Shown in pieces: positions 1-5,473 of a stretch of DNA of 14,714 nt. The stretch's first letter is position 1. Each line of letters starts with the position of its first letter. The position numbers were made by a program, and so were the translations under genes. Source of the DNA: Bacillota bacterium. GTDB taxonomy: Bacteria > Bacillota_A > Clostridia > Clostridiales > Clostridiaceae. The notes beneath the pieces are model-generated. The model did no database searches and was not told where the DNA came from. It was given only the letters and a program-made list of their open reading frames with translations. Where the stretch lies: the NCBI GenBank assembly GCA_021780795.1, contig JAJXYA010000234.1, forward strand, positions 1-14,714, in the 5' to 3' direction.

Positions 1-325
1 ACAGATTAGCAAAAGGGTACTTATCTAAAGGCATTAAAACTTTTCCACCAACGGAAAATGCTTCCCAAAGTCTTTTAACTTCCTCAGTATTACTGCAGGC
101 TACAGCAAAAGATATTGAAGGATTAAATTTAAAATATGGTCCTCCGCTTATAGCTGCAAAAGGAAGACCTGCTAAAGTGAATTGTACTGTTTCTGCATTG
201 CCTGAAGGAGTATCTTCTATAATATTAAAGCTTTCTAGCCTGGAATCTTCAAAAAGAGTGACATAAAACTGGGCTGCCTCTTTTGCATCTTTATCGTACC
301 ATAAATGAGGAATTAATTTTTCCAT
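1..325 (-). CDS. VOC-family (PhnB-like glyoxalase-fold) protein, 3' end outside window
   Basis: The reading frame starts at ATG 325 and is still open at the left edge, giving 108 visible residues. It begins MEKLIPHLWYDKDAKEAAQF and continues with a pattern typical of the PhnB / '3-demethylubiquinone-9 3-methyltransferase-like' branch of the vicinal-oxygen-chelate superfamily: an N-terminal beta strand with 'PHLWYD', a helix 'AAQFYVTLF', 'FTLAGLPFAAISGG', and 'GGKVLMPLDKYPFA' near the cut. These are small soluble proteins, often dimers; the substrate cannot be told from sequence and the methyltransferase name is historical. An AAGGATGGTGA ribosome binding site lies just upstream. The gene follows the SatD/DUF3307 operon by about 110 bp on the same strand but has its own promoter and a TetR-type dyad, so it is probably regulated separately. 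The family call is secure; the function is not. Confidence 0.85.
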   Translation of the reverse strand, partial: MEKLIPHLWYDKDAKEAAQFYVTLFEDSRLESFNIIEDTPSGNAETVQFTLAGLPFAAISGGPYFKFNPSISFAVACSNTEEVKRLWEAFSVGGKVLMPLDKYPFANL

Positions 326-352
326 AAAAATCACCATCCTTAATATTTATTA

Positions 353-370
353 TGACTGAATTTTCAGTCA
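353..370. promoter_or_regulatory. TetR-type operator candidate in the leader of the VOC gene
   Basis: TGACTGAATTTTCAGTCA is an 18-bp inverted repeat with 8-bp perfect arms and a 2-bp centre. Half-sites of the TGACTGA type are common among TetR/AcrR-family operators. It sits about 8 bases downstream of the expected transcription start of the minus-strand VOC promoter, where a bound repressor would block early elongation. No TetR gene lies in the window, so the regulator is inferred. Confidence 0.55.
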
Positions 371-384
371 ATATCGTTACACAC

Positions 385-413
385 ATTGTACTATAGTGTC
401 ATTTTTCTGTCAA
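385..413 (-). promoter_or_regulatory. Sigma-A-type promoter of the VOC gene
   Basis: On the minus strand a perfect -35 TTGACA (408-413) is separated by exactly 17 bp from a -10 TACAAT (385-390). The predicted start of transcription is near 378, about 50 bases before the VOC start codon. The -35 begins only 20 bp after the DUF3307 stop codon, and no terminator separates the two genes, so some read-through from the upstream operon is possible. Confidence 0.75.
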
Positions 414-432
414 AATAAATGTTTTTTTTGCA

Positions 433-1191
433 TTATCTAATAAGAAATGAAACTACAATAACTACAAGAGTACTAATTAATGTACCAAGCAAATAATATT
501 CAGCAAAATCTTTTTCTTTTGATATTCTATCATATCTTGCTATAGATTTAGCAGTTAATACAAGACCAATTGCAGAATATTGTCCAATAGATATAAATAT
601 AAGGATTATAATTCTTTCTATAGTTCCAATAAACCTTCCCGCATTGTTATCTTTAAGTTTTTCTTCTTCACTTATCTCAGGCTTATATTTTGATATAAGT
701 TTTGAAATAACTATATTTGCTGGCTTATGTATGATTAAAAGAGCTAAAAGCCAAGATACGATAAATAGCTTGGACATATTTAGTGCGTTAACAATTTGAG
801 CAAAACAGCTATTTAAATTTATAGATATTTTGTTTATATAAAGTACATATGAAATCACCGATAAAGTCATAATATGTAGAATTTGGTCAATAAAAAATAT
901 ATCCCGAATCCTATCTATATCTAATTTATTATTTTCTTTAAGCTTATTTTTATACAAATATTTTATAACATCTATTATAGTATGAAATATAGCCGCAACT
1001 GTAATAGCAAAGATTATATAAATAGAAACTATTGGCAATGAAACCACTATCATCGTAATATAGTAGCAAGCACAATGAATAAAAACCCACTTTATTTTCT
1101 CTTCTTTTTTCTCAGCCATAATGCTTGTCTGGGCATAAAAATCGCCAATTATATGTGCTAATAATAGAAAAATAAAATATTCTTTAACCAT
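433..1191 (-). CDS. DUF3307-family polytopic membrane protein
   Basis: A 252-residue integral membrane protein resembling the DUF3307 family; its biochemical role is unknown to me. Hydrophobic segments lie near residues 5-22, 35-60, 58-75, 96-118, 138-160, 188-212 and 232-251. Polar residues recur inside or beside these segments in a patterned way: H13-x3-D17-x3-Q21, H39, H70-x3-D74, and D102-Q103-x2-H106. This could indicate an intramembrane metal or catalytic site rather than a simple anchor. A second motif, GRFIGTIERIIIL, follows a cytoplasmic-looking acidic loop. The start at ATG 1191 has a strong AAGGAGA site inside the end of the upstream SatD gene, and the two frames overlap by 8 bp, so the pair is translationally coupled. 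Family assignment is from pattern recognition; the metal-site idea is inference. Confidence 0.8.
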   Translation of the reverse strand: MVKEYFIFLLLAHIIGDFYAQTSIMAEKKEEKIKWVFIHCACYYITMIVVSLPIVSIYIIFAITVAAIFHTIIDVIKYLYKNKLKENNKLDIDRIRDIFFIDQILHIMTLSVISYVLYINKISINLNSCFAQIVNALNMSKLFIVSWLLALLIIHKPANIVISKLISKYKPEISEEEKLKDNNAGRFIGTIERIIILIFISIGQYSAIGLVLTAKSIARYDRISKEKDFAEYYLLGTLISTLVVIVVSFLIR

Positions 1192-1852
1192 CTTTTCTCC
1201 TTATCCCTATAAGTACATTATCGATTGCACTTACAGCTGCCTTATATGCATAATATTTTCCAGTTGCCAGACTTTTTTGAACTGAAGGTTGCTTTATAGA
1301 AAGTCTTTTAGCTGCACTTAATTGATTATCTTGATATTCTAACATATCCCATATTACTTCTCGCTGCCTGCTGCTCCAACTTTCTTTTATAGCATTCATT
1401 AAGGATAAAATAGTATTTAATAGTATAATACTTTCATCCTTTTCTCCTTCCATTTCAATTCTTACATCAGAAGGAGCTACCTGTTTTCTTTTTTCATTTT
1501 CTTTTAAATAATTAATTGCCGACCTTGCTTTGTAATAGGCCGGTCCGTCAGCTCCTAAAGGCATCTCACTATTAATATATGTAGTTATAGCACCAATACC
1601 TACACCAAATCGTATTTTTGTTGGATACATTTTTCTTTCGATTTCCAAAATAATATTCATTACATTTTCTCCTGTACAAATAAGACCTTGAAATTCATCG
1701 CCAAGGGTTATCATAAACTTTGAAGCAATATCAGCTTCATAAGTTTTATTTATAAATTCCAAAACTTCCTTTAAGCTTTCCTGAACACTATTTCTATCCT
1801 CTATTTTTTTAGATTCCTTGATATCACCTATTATAGCTATGTATATGGCCAT
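1184..1852 (-). CDS. SatD-family protein, palm/cyclase-like N-terminal domain with C-terminal helix-turn-helix
   Basis: A 222-residue soluble protein of the SatD family, named after a Streptococcus mutans gene beside ffh linked to acid tolerance; no reaction has been established that I know of. The N-terminal ~110 residues look like a nucleotidyl-cyclase/GGDEF palm: a first strand ending in Asp, AIIGDIKES (D10), a beta hairpin with MITLGDEFQGL (G51-D52-E53), then RFGVGIGAI (81-89) and ADGPAYYKARSAI (101-113). These match in order and spacing the two metal-binding Asp of class III cyclases. Residues about 160-200 (QREVIWDML...SAAKRLSIKQPSVQKSL) form a probable helix-turn-helix. ATG 1852 has a good GGAGAGGTGA site. 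It is first in an operon with the overlapping DUF3307 gene, from its own promoter. Family call good; enzymatic activity is inference. Confidence 0.82.
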   Translation of the reverse strand: MAIYIAIIGDIKESKKIEDRNSVQESLKEVLEFINKTYEADIASKFMITLGDEFQGLICTGENVMNIILEIERKMYPTKIRFGVGIGAITTYINSEMPLGADGPAYYKARSAINYLKENEKRKQVAPSDVRIEMEGEKDESIILLNTILSLMNAIKESWSSRQREVIWDMLEYQDNQLSAAKRLSIKQPSVQKSLATGKYYAYKAAVSAIDNVLIGIRRKDG

Positions 1853-1876
1853 TTAAATCACCTCTCCAATAACTTC

Positions 1877-1905
1877 ATTATATAGTTCTATAAGTGAATA
1901 ATCAA
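1877..1905 (-). promoter_or_regulatory. Promoter of the SatD-DUF3307 operon
   Basis: Minus-strand -35 TTGATT (1900-1905), a 17-bp spacer and a perfect -10 TATAAT (1877-1882), with transcription expected near 1870. Upstream, 1930-1945 is a tandem duplication of the 8-mer TTATTGCA, which might be an upstream element or chance in AT-rich DNA. The sda terminator lies a little further upstream, so this promoter begins an independent transcription unit. Confidence 0.7.
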
Positions 1906-1957
1906 ATATTATTCATATATAAAGCTATATTATTGCATTATTGCATTTTAACAGCAT

Positions 1958-1989
1958 AAAAAAACTTCCTATCAATAATGATAAGAAGT
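1958..1989 (-). terminator. Rho-independent terminator of the serine dehydratase operon
   Basis: Read on the minus strand, ACTTCTTATCA, loop TTAT, then TGATAGGAAGT form an 11-bp stem with one U-G wobble, followed directly by seven T residues (A-run 1958-1964). It begins 6 bp after the sdaAA stop codon. Confidence 0.85.
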
Positions 1990-1994
1990 GACTA

Positions 1995-2873
1995 TTATAA
2001 ACTGCCCTCAACATGTAATTTTAATTCAATACCTTTTTTTGTTGTTGCAAGTCCACCCAATGCTGTTTCTCTAAGTTCGCAAGGTAACTGCTTACCAACC
2101 CTATACATAGCTTCTACACAGTCATCAAAAGGAATCCTGCTTTTTACTCCACTCATCACTAAATCTGCTGTAGAAAGTGCACTAACAGCACCAGCAATAT
2201 TTCTCTTTGCGCAAGGTACCTCCACAAGTCCTGCTATAGGGTCACAAACTAATCCAAGAATATTTTTAATTACGATTGCCGCGGCATCTAACGCCATTTG
2301 TGGAGTTCCCCCCATAATTTCTACAACAGCCGCTGCTCCCATAGCTGCAGCCGATCCGCACTCTGCTTGACACCCTCCTTCTGCACCAGCCATAGTAGCA
2401 TTTTTAGCTATTAAAATTCCAACACCTGAAGCAGTAAATAGTGCCTTTATTAATTCGTCTTCAGTTTTATTTAATTTTTCACCAGCAGTAATAATGACAG
2501 CAGGCAATATTCCACAGGAACCAGCCGTTGGAGCTGCAACTATTTTGCCCATAGCAGCATTCACTTCAGCTGAGGATAAAGCTCTAGCCATAGCTTTAAC
2601 TAAAAAATCACCACATAAAGTATTTCCTCTACTTGCATATTTATATAACTTCACAGCATCTTTACCAATTAATCCACTTACCGATACAACCTCATGAGTC
2701 ATTCCATATTCAGCAGCTTCCTTCATAACCTTTAAACTGTTTCTCATTCTATTTATTGCTTTTTCTTTAGTTCTACCACTACTTTCTACTTCTTGAAATA
2801 ATGTATATTCTCCAATAGACACGCCTTCTTTTCGGCATATATCAACAAGCTCTTCTCCTGTGTTTACAAACAT
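1995..2873 (-). CDS. sdaAA: L-serine dehydratase, iron-sulfur-dependent, alpha subunit
   Basis: Catalytic subunit of the two-subunit L-serine ammonia-lyase, which converts L-serine to pyruvate and ammonia with an oxygen-sensitive [4Fe-4S] cluster, a common clostridial route for amino-acid fermentation. Cysteines at 168, 210 and 221 (in GGCQAECGS, GLVCDPIAG and VEVPCAKRN) have the 42/11 spacing of the cluster ligands of the characterised Legionella enzyme. Other family hallmarks are APTAGSCGILPAV, NATMAGAEGG and ALGGLATTKKG. I place the start at ATG 2873 because AAGGGTGA lies 8 bases before it; an in-frame GTG four codons upstream (2885) would overlap the sdaAB stop but has the purine-rich site abutting it. 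This gives 292 residues and an 8-bp gap from sdaAB. The terminator after the stop ends the operon. Confidence 0.95.
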   Translation of the reverse strand: MFVNTGEELVDICRKEGVSIGEYTLFQEVESSGRTKEKAINRMRNSLKVMKEAAEYGMTHEVVSVSGLIGKDAVKLYKYASRGNTLCGDFLVKAMARALSSAEVNAAMGKIVAAPTAGSCGILPAVIITAGEKLNKTEDELIKALFTASGVGILIAKNATMAGAEGGCQAECGSAAAMGAAAVVEIMGGTPQMALDAAAIVIKNILGLVCDPIAGLVEVPCAKRNIAGAVSALSTADLVMSGVKSRIPFDDCVEAMYRVGKQLPCELRETALGGLATTKKGIELKLHVEGSL

Positions 2874-2881
2874 AAATTTAT

Positions 2882-3562
2882 TCACCCTTCCGTAATTGGA
2901 TTAACGCATCTTATGCTATATATATTTCCTAATTGTTTTATACTTGAAACCACCTCTTCACAAATAGCACTATCCGTTTCAAATATCATCGTTGCATTAA
3001 GTCCTTTAATTTTTCTATAAAACTTTAAATAAGCTACATTAATGCCTGCTTCATAAATTATCGTACTTACCTTGGATATCATACCAGGAATATCTTTAAG
3101 CCTTATTATAAGTGCTGGATAATTTCCTGTAAAATCAACTACCATTTTGTCGATCTCATTAATAATAATATTTCCACCACCAATAGAAGAGCCTAAAATT
3201 TCAATAACACTTTCATCAAACTTTTTGATTTCAAACTTTACCGTATTAGGATGTACTTCTCCTAAATCTTCCTCAATAAAATCAAATTTAATCTTTTTTT
3301 CCTTTGCAAACATAAAAGAATTTTTTAACCTTGCATCCCAAGGATCCATACCCAAAACTCCTGCTACCAAAGCTTTATCTGTTCCATGTCCTTTATAAGT
3401 TTTTCCAAAAGAACCATGCAAATAAAACTTCACTTCTTTTATGTCCTCTTCACCTGCAATTATAGCTGCAATTTTACCTAGTCTTGCGGCTCCAGCTGTA
3501 TGTGAACTAGAAGGCCCAACCATAATGGGTCCTAAAATATCAAAGCAGCTAAATTGTTTCAT
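2882..3562 (-). CDS. sdaAB: L-serine dehydratase, iron-sulfur-dependent, beta subunit
   Basis: Small subunit of the serine dehydratase, first gene of the operon. The signature GPSSSHTAGAARLG lies at residues 16-29, in the domain that shapes the active site with the alpha subunit. A C-terminal ACT domain (about 150-226: YPALIIRLKDIPGMISKVST..., then YLKFYRKIKGLNATMIFETD) is the usual regulatory fold for binding an amino acid. The open frame extends to an ATG at 3577, but that start would lie only about 10 bases after the possible transcription start and has no ribosome binding site. ATG 3562 (MKQFSCFDILGP) has GGTGG four bases upstream and matches where homologues normally begin, so I prefer it. 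Together with sdaAA this gives the complete enzyme. Confidence 0.93.
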   Translation of the reverse strand: MKQFSCFDILGPIMVGPSSSHTAGAARLGKIAAIIAGEEDIKEVKFYLHGSFGKTYKGHGTDKALVAGVLGMDPWDARLKNSFMFAKEKKIKFDFIEEDLGEVHPNTVKFEIKKFDESVIEILGSSIGGGNIIINEIDKMVVDFTGNYPALIIRLKDIPGMISKVSTIIYEAGINVAYLKFYRKIKGLNATMIFETDSAICEEVVSSIKQLGNIYSIRCVNPITEG

Positions 3563-3592
3563 AATTCCACCATCCATTTTTAATTTGTTTAT

Positions 3593-3663
3593 ATTATATA
3601 CTATTTTTTTCTAATTTAATATTATTACACTGATAAAATAACATATTTTTATCAATTTATCAA
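3593..3663 (-). promoter_or_regulatory. Candidate promoter and operator of the sda operon
   Basis: A -10 TATAAT on the minus strand (3593-3598) lies about 30 bases before the preferred sdaAB start; no good -35 is visible. Upstream, TGATAAAA (3631-3638) and TTTTATCA (3647-3654) form a perfect 8-bp dyad with an 8-bp centre, and a third TTTATCA follows at 3656-3662. The repeated half-site suggests a regulator binding site, but the DNA here is almost pure A/T and chance is a real alternative. Confidence 0.35.
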
Positions 3664-3709
3664 TAAAATTTATTTATTGTTTTTAATTTTTAATTTAATA
3701 AATTTGGTG

Positions 3710-3715
3710 TATAAT
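3710..3715 (+). promoter_or_regulatory. Probable -10 element for the small membrane protein gene
   Basis: TATAAT preceded by GGTG on the plus strand, about 54 bases before the TTG start codon. No convincing -35 lies 16-18 bp upstream. A second TATAAT at 3741-3746 would leave almost no leader and is less likely. Confidence 0.4.
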
Positions 3716-3768
3716 ATTTAGGCAAATGTTATAATTACAATATAATTTGTAACTTGGAGGGAAAAAAC

Positions 3769-4107
3769 TTGAAGAATGTTAAATCGTGGAAAATATTCAT
3801 CTTTTCAGCTTTATGCTTCTTATTTGTAGGTGTATTGTATATTACTATGAAAAACTACTTATTGGGTGGATTATTTTCAATGTTAGGAGCTATATATTTT
3901 TATTTAAGCAGAGCTCAATATAAAAACGAACAAAAAAAATCGATTTTAAGAACACAAAATGAAAAGTTTGTAAGTCTGAAGCTAGAATTAAAGGAATTGA
4001 TTGCAGAAAAGAAAAAATATGAAGCAATTAATAGATATAGAGAAATTACTGGAGCTAACTTAAAAGAAGCCATGGATTATATAGAAAAAATTTGTAGAGA
4101 AAAATAA
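3769..4107 (+). CDS. Small two-pass membrane protein with L7/L12-like C-terminal motif
   Basis: The only plus-strand gene of the window, 112 residues. Two hydrophobic segments (about 7-26, WKIFIFSALCFLFVGVLYI, and 29-46, LLGGLFSMLGAIYFYL) form a hairpin in the membrane. A charged, probably helical linker (about 50-78) follows. The C-terminus, KKYEAINRYREITGANLKEAMDYIEKI (about 80-108), resembles the helix pair of the ribosomal protein L7/L12 C-terminal domain (K.AIK.VRE.TGLGLKEAK..VE), a motif that turns up at the end of many short Firmicute proteins of unknown role. The start is TTG 3769: GGAGGG sits 7 bases before it, whereas the upstream in-frame TTG at 3754 overlaps that ribosome site and the ATG at 3776 is out of frame. 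It is monocistronic and convergent with the MetE-like gene. Function unknown. Confidence 0.75.
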   Translation: MKNVKSWKIFIFSALCFLFVGVLYITMKNYLLGGLFSMLGAIYFYLSRAQYKNEQKKSILRTQNEKFVSLKLELKELIAEKKKYEAINRYREITGANLKEAMDYIEKICREK

Positions 4108-4177
4108 AGCTGACATATTACTTAACAGTATAAATAAAAAAACATCCTTTGATTAGCGTAAAATATGGTATTGAATA

Positions 4178-4227
4178 AAATTCTATCCATCTCAATTCCT
4201 TTAGAGGAATTGAGATGGATAGAATTT
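4178..4227 (-). terminator. Long perfect hairpin between convergent genes, probable terminator of the MetE-like gene
   Basis: Two 23-bp perfectly complementary arms (4178-4200 and 4205-4227) flank a TTAG loop. On the minus strand it is followed by TTTTATT, a modest U-tail, and it overlaps the stop codon of the MetE-like gene by 2 bp. On the plus strand no T-run follows, though the stem could still help stop transcription of the convergent membrane-protein gene. The stem is much longer than most terminators. Confidence 0.7.
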
Positions 4228-5341
4228 AAAGGTTAAATACTTCCTTTGCAACTTCATGAACTAGCTTTATTTTAGCCCATTGTTCTTCTTCTGTAAGTTT
4301 ATTTCCTTCTTCAGTAGATGCAAATCCACATTGAGGACTTATGCAAAGACGTTCTAAAGGAATATATTTAGTTGCTTCTTTAACACGATTAATTATATCT
4401 ATCTTATTTTCTAGCAAAGGATTTTTAGTTGTAATTAGTCCTAGTACAACTTTTTTATCTTCACTTACATATTGAAGTGATTTAAAATCTCCAGAGCGTT
4501 CATCATCAAATTCTAGATAAAAGGCGTTAACATTTTCTTTTGAAAAAAGATCTTTTGCCACAAAATCATATCCACCTTGGCACGCCCATGTAGAGTGAAA
4601 ATTTCCTCTGCATATATGAGTATTTATTACAAGATCTTCTGGCTTGTCTTCAATTGCAAGATTATTTATCCTAATTAATTTTTCAATAATGTTTTGAAGT
4701 CCAATTTCATCTGTTCCAAAAATAAACTTAGCATTGGGGTCAACGCAAACTCCCCATGTACAATCATCAAATTGAACATTTCTGCAACCTGCTAAATACA
4801 AATCTTTGATTACCTTTTTATAACCGGTAGCAATATCAGAAATCAACTCCTCTTCATTAGCATAAATTTTTTTAGTTCTTTCTATATTTTGAGGTATAAT
4901 CATTTGAAATAAAAATTGTGCTGGTGAAGGAATTGTCTGCCTTGCAACAAAATCATTTTCTTCAAATTGTTTTACAAACTTAAAATGCTCTATAAAAGGA
5001 TGCTCCTTTATAGAAACTTTACCAGTTAAATATGTATCATCTATTAAAGCAGCTTCTCCATGAAAGGGAATTCCTATATTTGTTTTTTCATGTCCAATCC
5101 CATCAAATGCCCAAATAAAATCAAGATGCCAGGAACTTCTTCTAAACTCTCCGTCTGTTATAACTGAAAGTCTAGCTAACTTTTGCTTTGAAATTAAATC
5201 TTTAATAGCCTCATCTTCAACCTTTTTCAATTGTTCTAATGTAATTTTCCCATTTGAATATTCACTTCTTGCCTTTTTTAAAAAATCTGGTCGCAAAAAA
5301 CTTCCAACAATATCGAATTTAAAAGGTGCATTTTTACTCAT
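4226..5341 (-). CDS. MetE C-terminal-domain-like methyltransferase (cobalamin-independent methionine synthase family, YxjG/YxjH type)
   Basis: A 371-residue protein corresponding to the catalytic C-terminal half of MetE, as in the short Bacillus YxjG/YxjH proteins. The zinc ligands of MetE (H-x-C, E, C) are present as H242-x-C244 (NTHICRGN), E277 (YLEFDDERSG) and C338 (SPQCGFAST). Other hallmarks are VGSFLRP near the N-terminus, ITDGEFRRSSW, and QFDDCTW. The family transfers a methyl group to homocysteine or a related thiol; the N-terminal folate-binding half of full MetE is absent, so the methyl donor is uncertain and could be a small folate or another compound. ATG 5341 has GGGAG nine bases upstream. 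It has its own promoter, and a divergent-use dyad lies at the end of the adjacent LysR gene, so LysR control is plausible. No S-box riboswitch fits in the ~70-base leader. Confidence 0.85.
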   Translation of the reverse strand: MSKNAPFKFDIVGSFLRPDFLKKARSEYSNGKITLEQLKKVEDEAIKDLISKQKLARLSVITDGEFRRSSWHLDFIWAFDGIGHEKTNIGIPFHGEAALIDDTYLTGKVSIKEHPFIEHFKFVKQFEENDFVARQTIPSPAQFLFQMIIPQNIERTKKIYANEEELISDIATGYKKVIKDLYLAGCRNVQFDDCTWGVCVDPNAKFIFGTDEIGLQNIIEKLIRINNLAIEDKPEDLVINTHICRGNFHSTWACQGGYDFVAKDLFSKENVNAFYLEFDDERSGDFKSLQYVSEDKKVVLGLITTKNPLLENKIDIINRVKEATKYIPLERLCISPQCGFASTEEGNKLTEEEQWAKIKLVHEVAKEVFNL

Positions 5342-5362
5342 ATATATTATCTCCCATCTATA

Positions 5363-5380
5363 GATGAAGTAATCTTCATC
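5363..5380 (-). other. Short hairpin in the leader of the MetE-like gene
   Basis: GATGAAG, loop of 4, CTTCATC: a perfect 7-bp stem in the predicted ~70-base 5' leader, ending just upstream of the GGGAG ribosome site. It is too small to be a riboswitch. It could be an operator dyad, a small mRNA structure, or chance. Confidence 0.35.
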
Positions 5381-5417
5381 AAAAATTTTGTTAATGTAAT
5401 AATAGCAGATAATTTTA

Positions 5418-5446
5418 ATTATAGCATAACTCTAAAAAACTATCAC
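5418..5446 (-). promoter_or_regulatory. Promoter of the MetE-like gene
   Basis: Minus strand: extended -10 TGCTATAAT (5418-5426) with a 17-bp spacer to a weak -35 GTGATA (5441-5446). The strong extended -10 and weak -35 are typical of an activator-dependent promoter, and the -35 touches the dyad at the LysR gene end. Transcription would begin near 5411. Confidence 0.6.
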
Positions 5447-5473
5447 TTGTTATAGCTTTTAACTATAACAAGT
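5445..5473 (-). terminator. Dyad at the end of the LysR gene: weak terminator and/or LysR-type operator
   Basis: ACTTGTTATAG and CTATAACAAGT are perfect 11-bp arms around a 7-base loop. The right arm contains the TAG stop of the LysR gene. A run of six T on the minus strand lies 5 bases beyond the stem, so it may act as a terminator, though the gap before the T-run is not ideal. The core TAG-N7-CTA also fits the T-N11-A pattern of LysR-type regulator sites and sits against the -35 of the MetE-like gene. Confidence 0.55.

Noticed and set aside
1930..1945. Tandem TTATTGCA duplication upstream of the SatD promoter as a binding site
   Set aside because: Only two 8-mer copies in AT-rich DNA with no symmetry; not enough to call an operator, so only mentioned with the promoter.
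2542..2700. Plus-strand open frames opposite sdaAA
   Set aside because: They mirror the codon structure of a well-conserved gene and lack ribosome binding sites; they are antisense shadows.
3754..3768. Upstream TTG at 3754 as start of the small membrane protein
   Set aside because: The GGAGGG ribosome site lies inside those codons and is correctly spaced for the TTG at 3769 instead.
5342..5462. S-box or T-box riboswitch in front of the MetE-like gene
   Set aside because: Bacillus relatives are S-box controlled, but here the promoter leaves a leader of only about 70 bases with a single 7-bp hairpin, too short for either class.
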